Of a DNA stretch of 64,000 nucleotides, positions 1-10,069 are shown in pieces (position 1 is the stretch's first letter; each line of letters begins with the position of its first letter). The DNA is from Pseudisothecium myosuroides. Lineage: Eukaryota; Streptophyta; Bryopsida; Hypnales; Lembophyllaceae. Where the stretch lies: positions 11,346,001-11,410,000 of the forward strand of contig OX637295.1 in assembly GCA_951799445.1 (NCBI GenBank), given 5' to 3'. The notes beneath the pieces are model-generated. The model was given only the letters and a program-made list of their open reading frames with translations, was not told the origin of the DNA and made no database searches. Made by a program: the position numbers and the translations under genes.

Positions 1-2
1 TA

Positions 3-1939
3 GCAGGGTCCGGTGCGCAGCTTGGCACGCCAAAAGATGTTGGAAAAGTAGGGAATGTTCCCATGTCCATTAAGCAACCACTGTCCTCTACATCTTCGGT
101 TCCAGTGAGCAAGAGAATTCCCGTGGCTTCAGCTCCTGAGACAACTCCTGCTTCAGTCCTTGAAATACAACGAGTGCGAGCTCTGCCTACATCGGGTGTT
201 TCATCAAGCTGGGCCGGACAGCGGCCACAGCCTCATGGGCAACCTCATGGGCAAGCCTCTATGCGAGCTGGAGCCTCGCAAGTTCATAAGGGCGCATCTG
301 CTGAGGGGGTTAGAAGGCCAGCTCAAGGCCCACCTATTGGCAGTCAAGTGTTTTACACGAGTACCCAAACTTCAACAATACCTATTGATAGTAAGTATGC
401 TGCGTCGCGCAATATGGGAGCTGGAGTGGCCAGAGGGGGAGGATCCAAGGGTGGCCATGGTCCAGATCCTATGATACAAGCCGCTGCAATGGCAGCAGGA
501 GCTCGCATTGCACCGGCCTCAACAGCTGCTTCGCTTCTGAAGGCTGCACAATCTGGTAATGTGGTGCACATAGGAAGTGGTGGTCTTCCTAGGTCCAAAT
601 TGGGTCTAACGAGTCAAGCTGGAAGTGGCAATGCAGGTGGCAATCCTGGAATCGTGCACTACATCCGCACTGGTTCAGGTTTGCATTTTGAGCTCTTTGA
701 GCAGTTTTTTTTCACCCCATACTCCATTGATTTTTGTTTAGGTAGCTTGCCGTGGTTGCAGTTGAATTGACATTCATTTTCAATTTTTGAAGAAGACTTG
801 AAGCTTGCAATGAGATATTTGAAAGTTATGTTACCATTAAAAGCTTGTCAATTTCAGTTGTACTTTGCAAGATGTGCTGTTTTTATTGTCTGTCACTCAA
901 AAATAGTTTTTATGTTCTCTATTATTCTACAGGTGGTGCACTGGCTGCAACCAGTACAGGTTTGCAACGAACTTCCTCCCACCATTTAGCCAAAAATCAG
1001 ACCAATAGGAGTTTCGGCAACAACTCAGGATCTGGAAACTCAAGCCCTTTGTCTGTTCCAACTGTACCAGCTCAAGGGGCTCGCAACAATCTTCAGGCGC
1101 CTGTCCAGTCCAGCAAGCCGGCTTCGTTATCAAAACGTGGTTCCAGCCCTCAACAAAGGACAGCATCTGCATCAACCTCTACTGCTTCGACGCCTTCATT
1201 TAATCCTTCATCCACCACTCCTCCAACTCCTACGTCAACTCCTGCACCTTCTTCTACATCAACTCCTGCTCCCAATTCTACATCTGCACCAACTCTCACA
1301 TCAACTCCTGCACCCAAATCTACGTCTACTCCAACTCCTGTATCAACTTCTACATCAGCTCCTGTCCCCAGATCTGCGTCTATACCAACTTCTGTATCAA
1401 CCTCTACATTAGCTCCTGCACCCAAATCTACGTCTACTCCAACTCCTGTATCAACTTCTACATCAGCTCCTGTCCCCAGATCTGCGTCTATACCAACTTC
1501 TGTATCAACCTCTACATTAGCTCCTGCACCCAAATCTACGTCTACTCCAACTCCTGTATCAACTTCTACATCAGCTCCTGCTCCGTCCTCTACATCTACT
1601 CCTGCACCCACTGCTACTGCAACTTCTGCAAAAGCACCCAAGTCAATTTCTACTTCAACCCCTGCATTAGCTCCCAAGTCAACTTCTACATCAACTCCTG
1701 CGTCCACTACTAAATCACCTCCTGCACCAACTACTAAATCGCCTCCTACACCAACTTCTTTATCGGTTCCTACCTCAGCTCCTATCTCAACTGCGGCATC
1801 AAGACCTGTATCAGCTTCTGCATCAATTATACCAGCTACTTCTTCGAAGCCTTCCTCAACTTCTGTATCAATTCCTGCCTGCGGATTCAACACTGCTGGA
1901 CCGGAAATTGAATCCCCTGGAGCAGGTACCTCGTGCTAG
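3..1939 (+). CDS. 3' part of a Ser/Thr/Pro-rich nuclear protein (possible SANT/Myb-like family), 5' end outside window
   Basis: The frame is open from the window edge (first full codon at position 3), so the start lies upstream. Exon 1 ends at 678 (TCAG|GTTTGC); the intron is 679-932 (acceptor TTCTACAG) and exon 2 runs 933-1939, stop TAG. The joined frame is continuous (1683 nt). The first part is Gly/Ala/Ser-rich with a conserved-looking helix-like stretch near 466-560 (MIQAAAMAAGARIAP, then SLLKAAQSGNVVHI). That motif recalls the C-terminal half of plant homeodomain-like/SANT proteins such as Arabidopsis At1g09710/At1g58220; this is recalled from memory, and the DNA-binding domain itself would be upstream. 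From about 1150 to 1880 the protein is almost pure Ser/Thr/Pro/Ala, including a 36-residue tandem repeat, and is probably disordered. Gene reality is well supported by the clean intron; the family name is tentative. Confidence 0.6.
679..932 (+). other. Intron of the Ser/Thr/Pro-rich gene
   Basis: GT at 679, AG at 931-932, T-rich acceptor tract. It interrupts a Gly codon (phase 1), and both flanking frames match. Its segment 741-880 reappears as a diverged copy at about 9609-9745. Confidence 0.75.
1311..1580 (+). repeat. In-frame 108-bp tandem repeat, 2.5 copies
   Basis: The unit restarts at 1311, 1419 and 1527 (CACCCAAATCTACGTCTACT). 108 bp equals 36 codons, so copy-number change keeps the frame; it encodes Ser/Thr/Pro/Ala-rich sequence. 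The first two copies look nearly identical, which suggests recent expansion. Confidence 0.9.
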
Positions 1940-2889
1940 GCAACCCTTGAGTTTTATGCTGACTTTTAATTGTGACTGCCGCTCATTTGGTGCATTAAGT
2001 ATAGAAGCTGAGTACTCCTCAAGGTGTAGTACTAATTTGCGGGTCACTGAGGAGCTGCCTCAGCACCCTTGGATATTTTTGTTGAGCTCATGTCAGATTG
2101 AAAGTACCAAATGCTACTAGAAGACAGGGACTCCCTAGACACATTTAGCGCCGTGCATGCTCACAGAGTGCATGTCAGATTTCTGAGTATTTTTCTTTGA
2201 TTTCCATGTTCAGTGGAGAAGGGTGAGTTTTCACAACTGCTGAAGAACGTTACGATGAGTGCAAAGTTCTAAAATCTGCAAGGATGGCGAGAAAGTCTCA
2301 TAACTCCTGAAGATCGTTACGGTGGGTGCGAAGTTCGAATATCTGCAAGGATAGCGAAGAAATTATCCACATGACACTAATTACTAGAGTTCCTGGATTA
2401 GACACATGGTTACTGTGGACAACGGTTTTTTTTAACGAGCCCTGGATGAAGGCTTTTTGTATAGAAGCACAGAACTATGAAAGGTATGTTTCCGGTATCT
2501 GCTTGTGTCATAGTTTTTGGCCAGAAAGATGCTTGTGATCATCTTGTTGACAGAGCAAGGTTGTAACATTTTGTTCAAACTTTTTCCAATTGATTTTGAA
2601 TTGACAGGCCTTTCATTCTACTTTTTTCAACAACTACATGTCGTTTGCATTCTCTGCAAGATGATTGTGTGTCCGTAGTAATAATTTGCACATTACCAAT
2701 ATTGATAGGATCAATTAGGAGCATACCAGATCAACGTAATAGATTATATTACACAGTAAGTAAACAATTCACACATTGAAAAATCCCAAATCCCGGTCTA
2801 AGTTAAATGAATTTGAATGCTCTGTCATAACATTCTATAGCCCATCTGACATGCACCCTTGGAAACTTGGGGCTCATTCTCATCCTATT
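1940..2889 (+). other. Downstream region / likely 3' UTR of the Ser/Thr/Pro-rich gene
   Basis: No coding sequence. It contains a diverged 67-bp direct duplication (about 2236-2302 and 2303-2358, sharing GTTACGRTGRGTGC and ATCTGCAAGGAT). A polyadenylation site cannot be fixed by eye. Confidence 0.4.
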
Positions 2890-3375
2890 CTGCTTCTCTC
2901 CAATATCCTCTTATCATAAATCATCACTCCAAAAAATCTTCTCATTCAAAGGTTAGTGGCCTCACCTAAAGATGCACACTTCAAAGTTGGGTTGATATTG
3001 ATTATATTTTTACTCAAAACATTTCATCCTCATGAATCCAATCCAAGTTGGTTCCCATCAAATTTCACCGGCTTTAGTTATAAAATGCACCCGCACCGAT
3101 CCTATTTTGATTCTCTACTATCCTCTTACCACAAACTTATCACCCTCAAGAATCCACATAGATTCCCATTCAAAGTTCGACAGTGTCAACTAATTCAAAA
3201 GTTGGGCTATAATATTGATCACCCTTCCAGTTGTTCCAATTTCTTCTCACATCTAGGAATCCAAGCCAGTTCCCATTCAAACTTTGGCTGATATTCATTC
3301 TTCAGTCTCTTCTTCTCACAAGCATTTATCACCCCAAGGAATCCAAGCTAGTTACCATTCAAAGTTTAGCCCAAG
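2890..3375. repeat. Degenerate ~90-115-bp tandem repeat
   Basis: Phrases like TATCACCCCAAGGAATCCAA followed by GTTCCCATTCAAAGTT recur around 2905, 3020, 3130, 3245 and 3315 with many substitutions. No protein is recognisable. It lies just past the 3' end of the DUO1-like gene. Confidence 0.55.
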
Positions 3376-3475
3376 AATGTCATGGTCAAGCACAAATTAA
3401 CCTTGATCCTACATCATTGTCTCACAAAACAAACCCTAAAAATACTCACAGAGAAAATTTGCAAAAACATAATCC

Positions 3476-6400
3476 TCAGTGCGCAACCCACCATTCGGAA
3501 GGAGTGGAGTTCAAAGGCTCCAAGGAGTCAAAAACATCAGCAGTGAAATTCGTAATGACGCTATCCGGGCTACAAGAGTCGGTATTGTCTTTGGTGTTGC
3601 AACCTCCATACAAGCTCGGATCTTCGGAATACAGCATAGGCAGCTTCTCCCATTGATGGTTGTTGGTGAGAAATAGTGGAAACTCAGGGCTAAAAATCTG
3701 TACACTCTGCATCAGGGAGCCATCCGATTGCAGCAAAAACTCGAGATAATTGTTGTTATTATTATTGCCGTTGTTGTTATTAGTGCTGTTGTTGTTATTG
3801 GTATTGATGTTGTTGCTGTTGTTATTGCTGCTGCTACTGCTGCTGTTTTGCTGGGAATCTGTGAGTGTGAAGCTCGTTGGATGCTGTGAGGATCGAGAAT
3901 TAGGGTTGTTGCAGTAAGTGTTGGGGTGGCTGTTGTTGTTGTTGTCAAGGATGCGAGCTCCATCGATGTTGTTGCTGTTGTTGTTGCAGCAACAAGGCTC
4001 GCCTTTGTTTTCTACTACCACTGGTTGCTCAAAACAGGACAAGATGGTGGACCTTGTGTCCCTTCGGGAGCGTGGCCTTCGTTTGATGGACCTTTGGGTG
4101 GTGGTGCTGGTGGTGGTGGTCCGAGACGCCATGGTCACGCAAGGAAGCGCCACTGAGAGCGGCTGGTGGAGGAAGGGGAGGATCGGCTTGGTTTCCTTCA
4201 TCTCCATGGCGCTGGAAAGCTCCCTCTCGCCGACGTAGGGCACCAGCTCCCCTGCAAGAGGCACAATTAGGGTTTAAGGCTTACATTAGGATTTGGCGTT
4301 GCATGGTTTCAAACTGTATCCATTATTAAATGAATTACGTACCCGCCAAATTTCAGAGGTACATGTGGAGTTTAGCAAAAGTTTCCCTAATTGCTTGAAT
4401 TGCTTGAACTTTTTTAGATAGCATAACTTTTGATCTAAACGTCCGACCATAAAAAAAAAATCATATTCCCAACCTTGGGTACATGTCCACACCTTGTTTC
4501 AAAATTTCAAAAAGATCCATTGAAAATTGTCATTGTAGGAACCTACCCAAATTTTCAATTACCAATTGGTACTTTAGGTAGGAGACCTTATTTGCATGAC
4601 AATTCAAACATAACCCTATTTGTGCGAATATATCTCATTAGTGTACACTCTAAACTTTCAAATGCCCTTCATTGATACATAGCCATCATGAAGTGGGGCA
4701 AATAATTACATGGCGCAAATAGAGTCTATTACCTTATATTATGAGCAAGTCTTTTTTTGGGGTTCTATCACAAATTGAAATTGAATGAGTGTTTAAATTT
4801 AGGATAAAATCCATCATATAAAAGTTGAGAATCTCAAGTGGTGTGAAGATGGTTATGAGATTTGACTGCATTCTTCTAAAAATCCCCCACTATTCCTTGC
4901 GACCAACATTTGCCTCGATAGTGGCACCATTTTACTAAATTATGCTCCTATTCTTAAGTGTTATGGATTGTGAAAGTTGATTCTCTATGTACAGTACAAC
5001 TTGACACCACCATTCACGTTAGGAACTACAGAATATCCAAAGTCTCTCAATCGTATTAGAGTTAGGACAAAATGGGATTGTTGACCCTGTGTTCGTAAAA
5101 ACAAGCGTGTGAGTCTTGAGGGAGGAACTCTCTAGATGAATTCTAGAACAACTCTAGGATGAATAACAGGACAACTTCTCTTTGACTGTACGTTGTTTGT
5201 GAAGAACTGTCTAGTTTTTGAAAAGAAGGAGGTTTGTTTTGCTTGCTTGCCTGCAACCAGCGGCTCCACAAGCTTGTGGCTACTCAACACATCATCAGCA
5301 TCCATGGAATTGAAGGAGTGCAATCCAGAGTGTCGGTGCAAGTGGGAGGCTTCTCGAAATTCGCTGTCCCCTTCCGCAAAGAGGAAGGGAGGACCCATGC
5401 TCGTGCCCATGAGTGAGGCGGCTCCCGAGGGACTGTGCACCTGCAGAAAAAAAATCAAGTAGCAGTGTGATAAAATGATTCATAAAACCACGAGAATGAT
5501 ATATCAATCTTGCTTCAACCAGGGTCACCTTCCACTTCCTTCAATACTGTATGTCCAGGTCCTGATTTCCCCCGCGGTTCCTTTTATTGTCTGACTGTCG
5601 TCAAGGATCAGATGTCAACCTACTTAAGAGTCTGCTCAGCCTTGCTAACTGATTGCCCACGAACATCGACACATTCAACACAAAGTTCAATCATCATCTT
5701 CCTCTTTTTATGAACTGTATTTGGTTGGTTGGGACACGGTGGTAGTAGTAGTACTCGCACACTGAACTGGTTTTCTTCAGAAATGCACAGGCTCAAGCTC
5801 AAGCTCCTCCTGCAGGAGCAAGACATGGCTTTGGAAGGCTAATGACGCGGTCATCACGCAACAATCATGCACTTATTCAACCAACAAGCTACTGCAGGAG
5901 ATGGAATTACTAAGCTAACAGTTTGTTGTTGTTCTCACTGGTGTTTGTTTTGCTTTGTTTTCTCAATCATGGGCAGTGTGGACAACAACATTGCATTGCA
6001 TGTACGTGGTCAATCATCTGATCGACTTCTTCAATTATGGTGATGTTTTATATAATCAAGTCTGTAGCAGCAAAGGAGGGATTCACCTGAAATCCTCCGA
6101 AGTCAGTCATCGACGGGTCTTTGCTCAGGTCGGATGTGTCGGCGGAAGCGTCGGTGCTCCCAGACGGCATCTTGGGGCGTTGCAAAGCTCGCAGGATGCG
6201 CTTCTGCCTCGTACTCCAGAAGTTCTTCACATCATTGTCGGTGCGACCAGGTAAGCAACTCGCAATTTTGGCCCACTTGTTGCCCAACTTGGCTTGCATC
6301 TCCACCACCAGCTTCTCCTCTTCCGGAGAAAACTTGCATCCGCTCCTGAAGTTCCAACGTTTGAGTTTGAGTTCCATTGTGAGTACAGCATGTGTTTGGG

Positions 6401-8730
6401 GTAGCAAATGGTCAAGCATTTCATTTTCTATACAAAAGGTAAGCTTATGTTTTTCTCTTGGTATTTTTTTAAGAGTGTTGATATTGAAGGTCTTAGGAAC
6501 AAATTTAGACCTACTTTTGGACTGGACTCACATTGCAAACATCACCCCTAACACCAAGTGCAAATATATCCTAACTTGAGTTAGTGTGGATTTGTTTTAT
6601 TTGAACATGGGTTGAGGGTAGGGCCAAGCATTTCATTTTTTGTACAAACCTATGTAGATTTGTTGTATCATACAGTAGAACTTCTAATAAGCAACACTTT
6701 CTAAAGTAATATTGATTGCCCATCCCGGCCTCAACCCGATACAAATGTCATGAATGCAACTAACCCATCCTTAATGTAATTTGTCAAACCAGTCCCGGAC
6801 CTATTGCTTATTAGAAGTTCTACTATAACATGTCTTTAGGGTAGAGCCAACCATTTTGTTTTCTATACTATATTTCCAAATTTTTAATTTTTCTGGACTC
6901 TTGACGTTGAATTTTAGTTTCATTTTTGCATATAATGTGTGTTTAAAACCTAAAGTCCCAAGGTCTTTTCTCCATCAAAAACTACTCAAAACTGCCATTC
7001 CTAGTGCAAAGAGCAAAAAAATTTAGAATGGTAATTTTTTTTGCATATTTAATTGTAGGATCTTGCAATAGACTAGTATAAGAATGGAAGAAATTTTTAA
7101 AACTTTGACCGGATAGATTGCAAGATACATGTGTTCAAAGTGAAAAATACATTATTTTTTGGCAGCACAGCAAACTAGTTAATGAGACTTTGAATCCTCC
7201 TAACTTAAAATTTTTGCATCATAGATTTGAATTTTAAGAAAATTATTATAAAAAATTGAGGTGAAAATCTAGGAAAAAATAAAAAAATAATTTGATTTTC
7301 ATTCTTTAAAAAATTGTTAAGCAAAAGTAGGTACAAACTAGAGTAAAAAACTAAATTGGCCCTATAGAGATTTTTGTTTTGGAAAGAAATGTGAAAATTG
7401 AATTCAAAAACAAATCCTATAGTTTTTTTTTTAAAAAGATGCTCTAATTGCCCACAAAATAAAATGCTCCATAACTTTCACATTACAAATTCAAATGGAA
7501 TGAATCAAAGTTTACCATGTAAATAAAAATATAACTTATAAGAAATAAAATTTTAAAATTTTTACTTAAGCTTTTGTGGATTTCTTTTGTTGCCCACCAA
7601 ACTCAAATTTGGGCTTATTGTAGTGTAATTTTTGCTCCTAGGCACTGATTAAAATGAAAATCAGTTGTATTCTCTAAAAATTAACAAGTTTTTCTATGTT
7701 ATTTAAAAAATTCAAAAAATTGAGCTCATAGAATCCTACCCTAATTCAATTTTCTTGTGTAAGGACAATGAGAATTTAGGGGTGAAGGTAGGGCCAAATA
7801 GTTTATTTTCTATACTAACCTAAATTTGAATTTAGTTTAGTATAATATGTATTTAGAATAGGGTCAAACAAATCATATTCTATACTAACCTCAATGTGGA
7901 TTTCTTTTATTATAACATGTGCTATTTTGCTTAGGGCAATGGTTGAGATTTTATTTTCTATAGATTACCAAATTATAGTTGTTTTGACTATAACATGTAT
8001 TTAGGGTGGTGACAAGCAATTTACTTCCAAAACATTATTGCATTTTGTTTTGTCTTATTTAACACATATTTAGTATAGTCTTTAACAATTTCTTTTCTTT
8101 TAATTATTTAGTTTCAATTTAATTTACTATAGCAAGTGCTTAGGATACTATTAGTGGCATGTATTTTATTTCTATGCATATTGAGTTTTAGTTTATTTTA
8201 TAGAATGTGGTTATTTCAAAGAAATTACAACACTTATTGATTGGAATTCATTGTTAGCCTCTAATTTTTATGAAACAAATTTTTTTAAAGTGGTGCTCTT
8301 CCCACTACACTTGATGATTGTTTTGTGTCCCTCAAGTTGGGTGATGCATGTATATAAATGGACATATTTTATACACAATAATTATGGTGTGTCTAATTTG
8401 GTTGTAATTGTAAAAATTGTAGTAGGAATTGTGAGATTTGATACTTGTAATGTGGTGTTTGTTTTTATTGACTCAATTTTTATTATGGTTTTGTGAAAAA
8501 GAAATGTCTATTATTTTTTTAACTAACCTTTTGAGATCAGGTTTGAGCTTGTTCACCCACCGCAACCGGCATGACTTCCCTGTTCTTGGCAACAAGCCTT
8601 TGGTCCTAATAGAACTCCAATCTCGAGCTCCAAATTGTCTCACATATTCTACCAATATTTCATCTTCCTCTGGCATCCAAGGCCCTTTCCGCAATACCTC
8701 ATCACCATTTTGCATAGATTTTAAACTCAT
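3476..8730 (-). CDS. DUO1: DUO1-like R2R3-MYB transcription factor, four exons, 475 aa
   Basis: Exons on the minus strand: 8730-8528, 6345-6087, 5440-5251, 4251-3476, stop TGA. They join without frame loss (1428 nt). R2 is residues 15-67 (Trp18, Trp38, Trp58; [20 protein letters not shown]) and R3 is 69-117 (Phe73, Trp92, Trp111; [15 protein letters not shown]). The R2-R3 junction reads KRSGCKFS, longer than the usual KRGNFT, and the extra-Lys GCKF form is a DUO1-clade hallmark. DUO1 is known to activate male germ-line/sperm genes in land plants. The C-terminal half has a basic patch (271-284, possible NLS), an Asn/Ser-rich tract (306-385) and an acidic-hydrophobic end (450-464) that could be the activation region. 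Donors 1 and 2 (AG|GTTAGT, CAG|GTGAAT) and acceptors are good; intron 3 needs a GC donor. Exons 1-2 are near certain, the exon 3/4 junction less so. Confidence 0.85.
4252..5250 (-). other. DUO1-like intron 3, predicted GC-AG
   Basis: Exon 3 ends GTTGCAG at 5251 and the intron would begin GCAAGC, matching the GC-donor pattern AG|GCAAG. The acceptor is CTCTTGCAG at 4252. This is the only pair I found that keeps phase; nearby GT sites at 5276-5200 leave the wrong phase with this acceptor. Confidence 0.5.
5441..6086 (-). other. DUO1-like intron 2
   Basis: Donor CAG|GTGAAT at 6087/6086, acceptor TTTTTTTTCTGCAG ending at 5441, phase 0. No transposon recognised inside. Confidence 0.75.
6673..6825. 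mobile_element. Pogo/Emigrant-like MITE, TA target
   Basis: 153 bp with inverted ends CAGTAGAACTTCTAATAAGC / GCTTATTAGAAGTTCTACTA, flanked by TA (6671-6672, 6826-6827). The end sequence belongs with the CAGTARAACCTCTA-type termini of Emigrant/pogo-like MITEs (Tc1/mariner, TA duplication). It sits in DUO1-like intron 1. Confidence 0.8.
6943..7786 (-). mobile_element. Old, degenerate TTAA-element copy in DUO1-like intron 1
   Basis: The left end TTAAAACCTAAAGTCCCAAG and right end GGACAATGAGAATTTAGGGG + TGAA correspond to the family termini. Internal landmarks (AAACTGCCATT, GGATCTTGCAATAGACT, CATAACTTTCACAT, GGCACTGATT) appear in family order but much mutated, so this is one of the oldest copies here. 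Confidence 0.65.
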
Positions 8731-10069
8731 TTTCTATGCAAAGGATTCTCTTCTTCCTCCCTTCTTGTCCCACCTTAAAATTTGGATGTGCCACCTTGTG
8801 TCTATCACTACAAACTCCAAAAATGAATATAATTATTTATATTGCTATAAGCATGTTGGTTTTAAATTGAGTTCATCATTGCCTTCTTTTTACTAAACAT
8901 TGGACCTCCAAATAGTTGTTATGATGCCAATTTCCTCGTCTCATAGTCCAAATGCATTTTTGTCAATGCAAAATATCAACTATTTTTAGCAATTAAGATT
9001 GTAATTTACCATAGTTGTATCCTTTTTATAATTGTCTACTTTCCACACCTATAAAACACATCACAATCAACAAATATTTTTTATTTTGATAAAACTTATT
9101 ACTGATCATTAATACAAACCTTGCTTTTATAATTTACATTTGTTATGTTTTAGATTGCCACTATTTAACTTTTTTTGTTCACTACATAGAAATGAACTTG
9201 TGTAATACAAATATTGTTTGATAGCCAATATATTTTAGGGATTACTTACTAATTAACTGTGGTCACCTCTAATTGCCCCGTCTACAAGTGCAAGATTCTC
9301 TAATTGTGTGGTTGCCTGAGCAACAAATAGAATTTTTTGTAAGAATTCAAAAGTGTTTGCTATAAACAAAATTTATGTAGCACACCATTAATTTAATATC
9401 TTGATAATATATATGAAATATATGTAATAAATAGCATTTATAACATTATGCTTTATATGTTAAAATAGAAGACAAAGTTCAATTCAAAAATTAAAAATTG
9501 TTCATTAACAAAAATTATTAATATTTGACAATGTGAAGTGCAAAAATATTCTTAAAATGAGATGGGCAAGTTTGTTGTCTCACAATATTCACATTTCAAG
9601 ATGTTTAAATAGCTTGCCATGGTTGCCATTGAATCAGCATTATATCCAATTTTTGAAGAAGTCTTCAAGCTTGCAATGAGCTATTTGAAGGAGTATATCA
9701 TCAATAAGAACTTGTACATCCAACTATACTTTTGCAAGATGTGATTGGATCAAAATGCATCTTCTACACCAAATCTTCTATTGAGAAACAAGTATTTTAT
9801 AAAATCTCTAAAAACTTTCAAATTTAAGCACAATCTACAGAATTTTTAAATTAATCAAATTCCATGCACATTTACAATAATTGCTATATAAGTTAACCAA
9901 AGTTAATGAAAGTTTGCAGTGTATACAATATAATACTCAAGGGCTGGCAAAGTACTTTGAATATTGGTTTCAATATTCAAAATTAATGTAACAAGTTGTA
10001 ACAAGAATTGTTTGTAAGCATCAATTACAACCAAAATGTTAGGAATAATAAGGATCAATTGATCCTTTT
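8731..10069. other. Upstream of DUO1-like gene; intergenic
   Basis: 8731 to about 9000 should hold the promoter and 5' UTR of the minus-strand MYB gene; no clear TATA box or initiator is visible. The remainder is AT-rich without coding potential, except for the duplicated intron fragment at 9609-9745. Confidence 0.4.
9609..9745 (+). repeat. Diverged copy of the intron segment at 741-880
   Basis: Shared stretches include AGCTTGCC.TGGTTGC, CAATTTTTGAAGAAG, AGCTTGCAATGAG and TTTGCAAGATGTG in the same order and spacing. Either a dispersed repeat present in both places or a fragment of the first gene's intron copied ~9 kb downstream. Confidence 0.65.

Larger units (their letters stand above)
6346..8527 (-). 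other. DUO1-like intron 1 (~2.2 kb), transposon-laden
   Basis: Donor AAAAG|GTTAGTT at 8528/8527; acceptor TTGGAACTTCAG ending at 6346. It splits the Arg codon between R2 and R3. It contains the pogo-like MITE at 6673-6825 and an old TTAA-element copy at 6943-7786; the rest is AT-rich with nothing recognised. Confidence 0.8.

Noticed and set aside
1150..1893. 247-codon minus-strand frame rich in Val/Asp/Gly
   Set aside because: Antisense shadow of the Ser/Thr/Pro repeat exon; its repeats mirror the sense repeats.
3712..4264. Overlapping frames on both strands opposite the poly-Asn exon
   Set aside because: Produced by the AAC/AAT runs of the DUO1-like exon 4; only the minus frame fits the splice structure.
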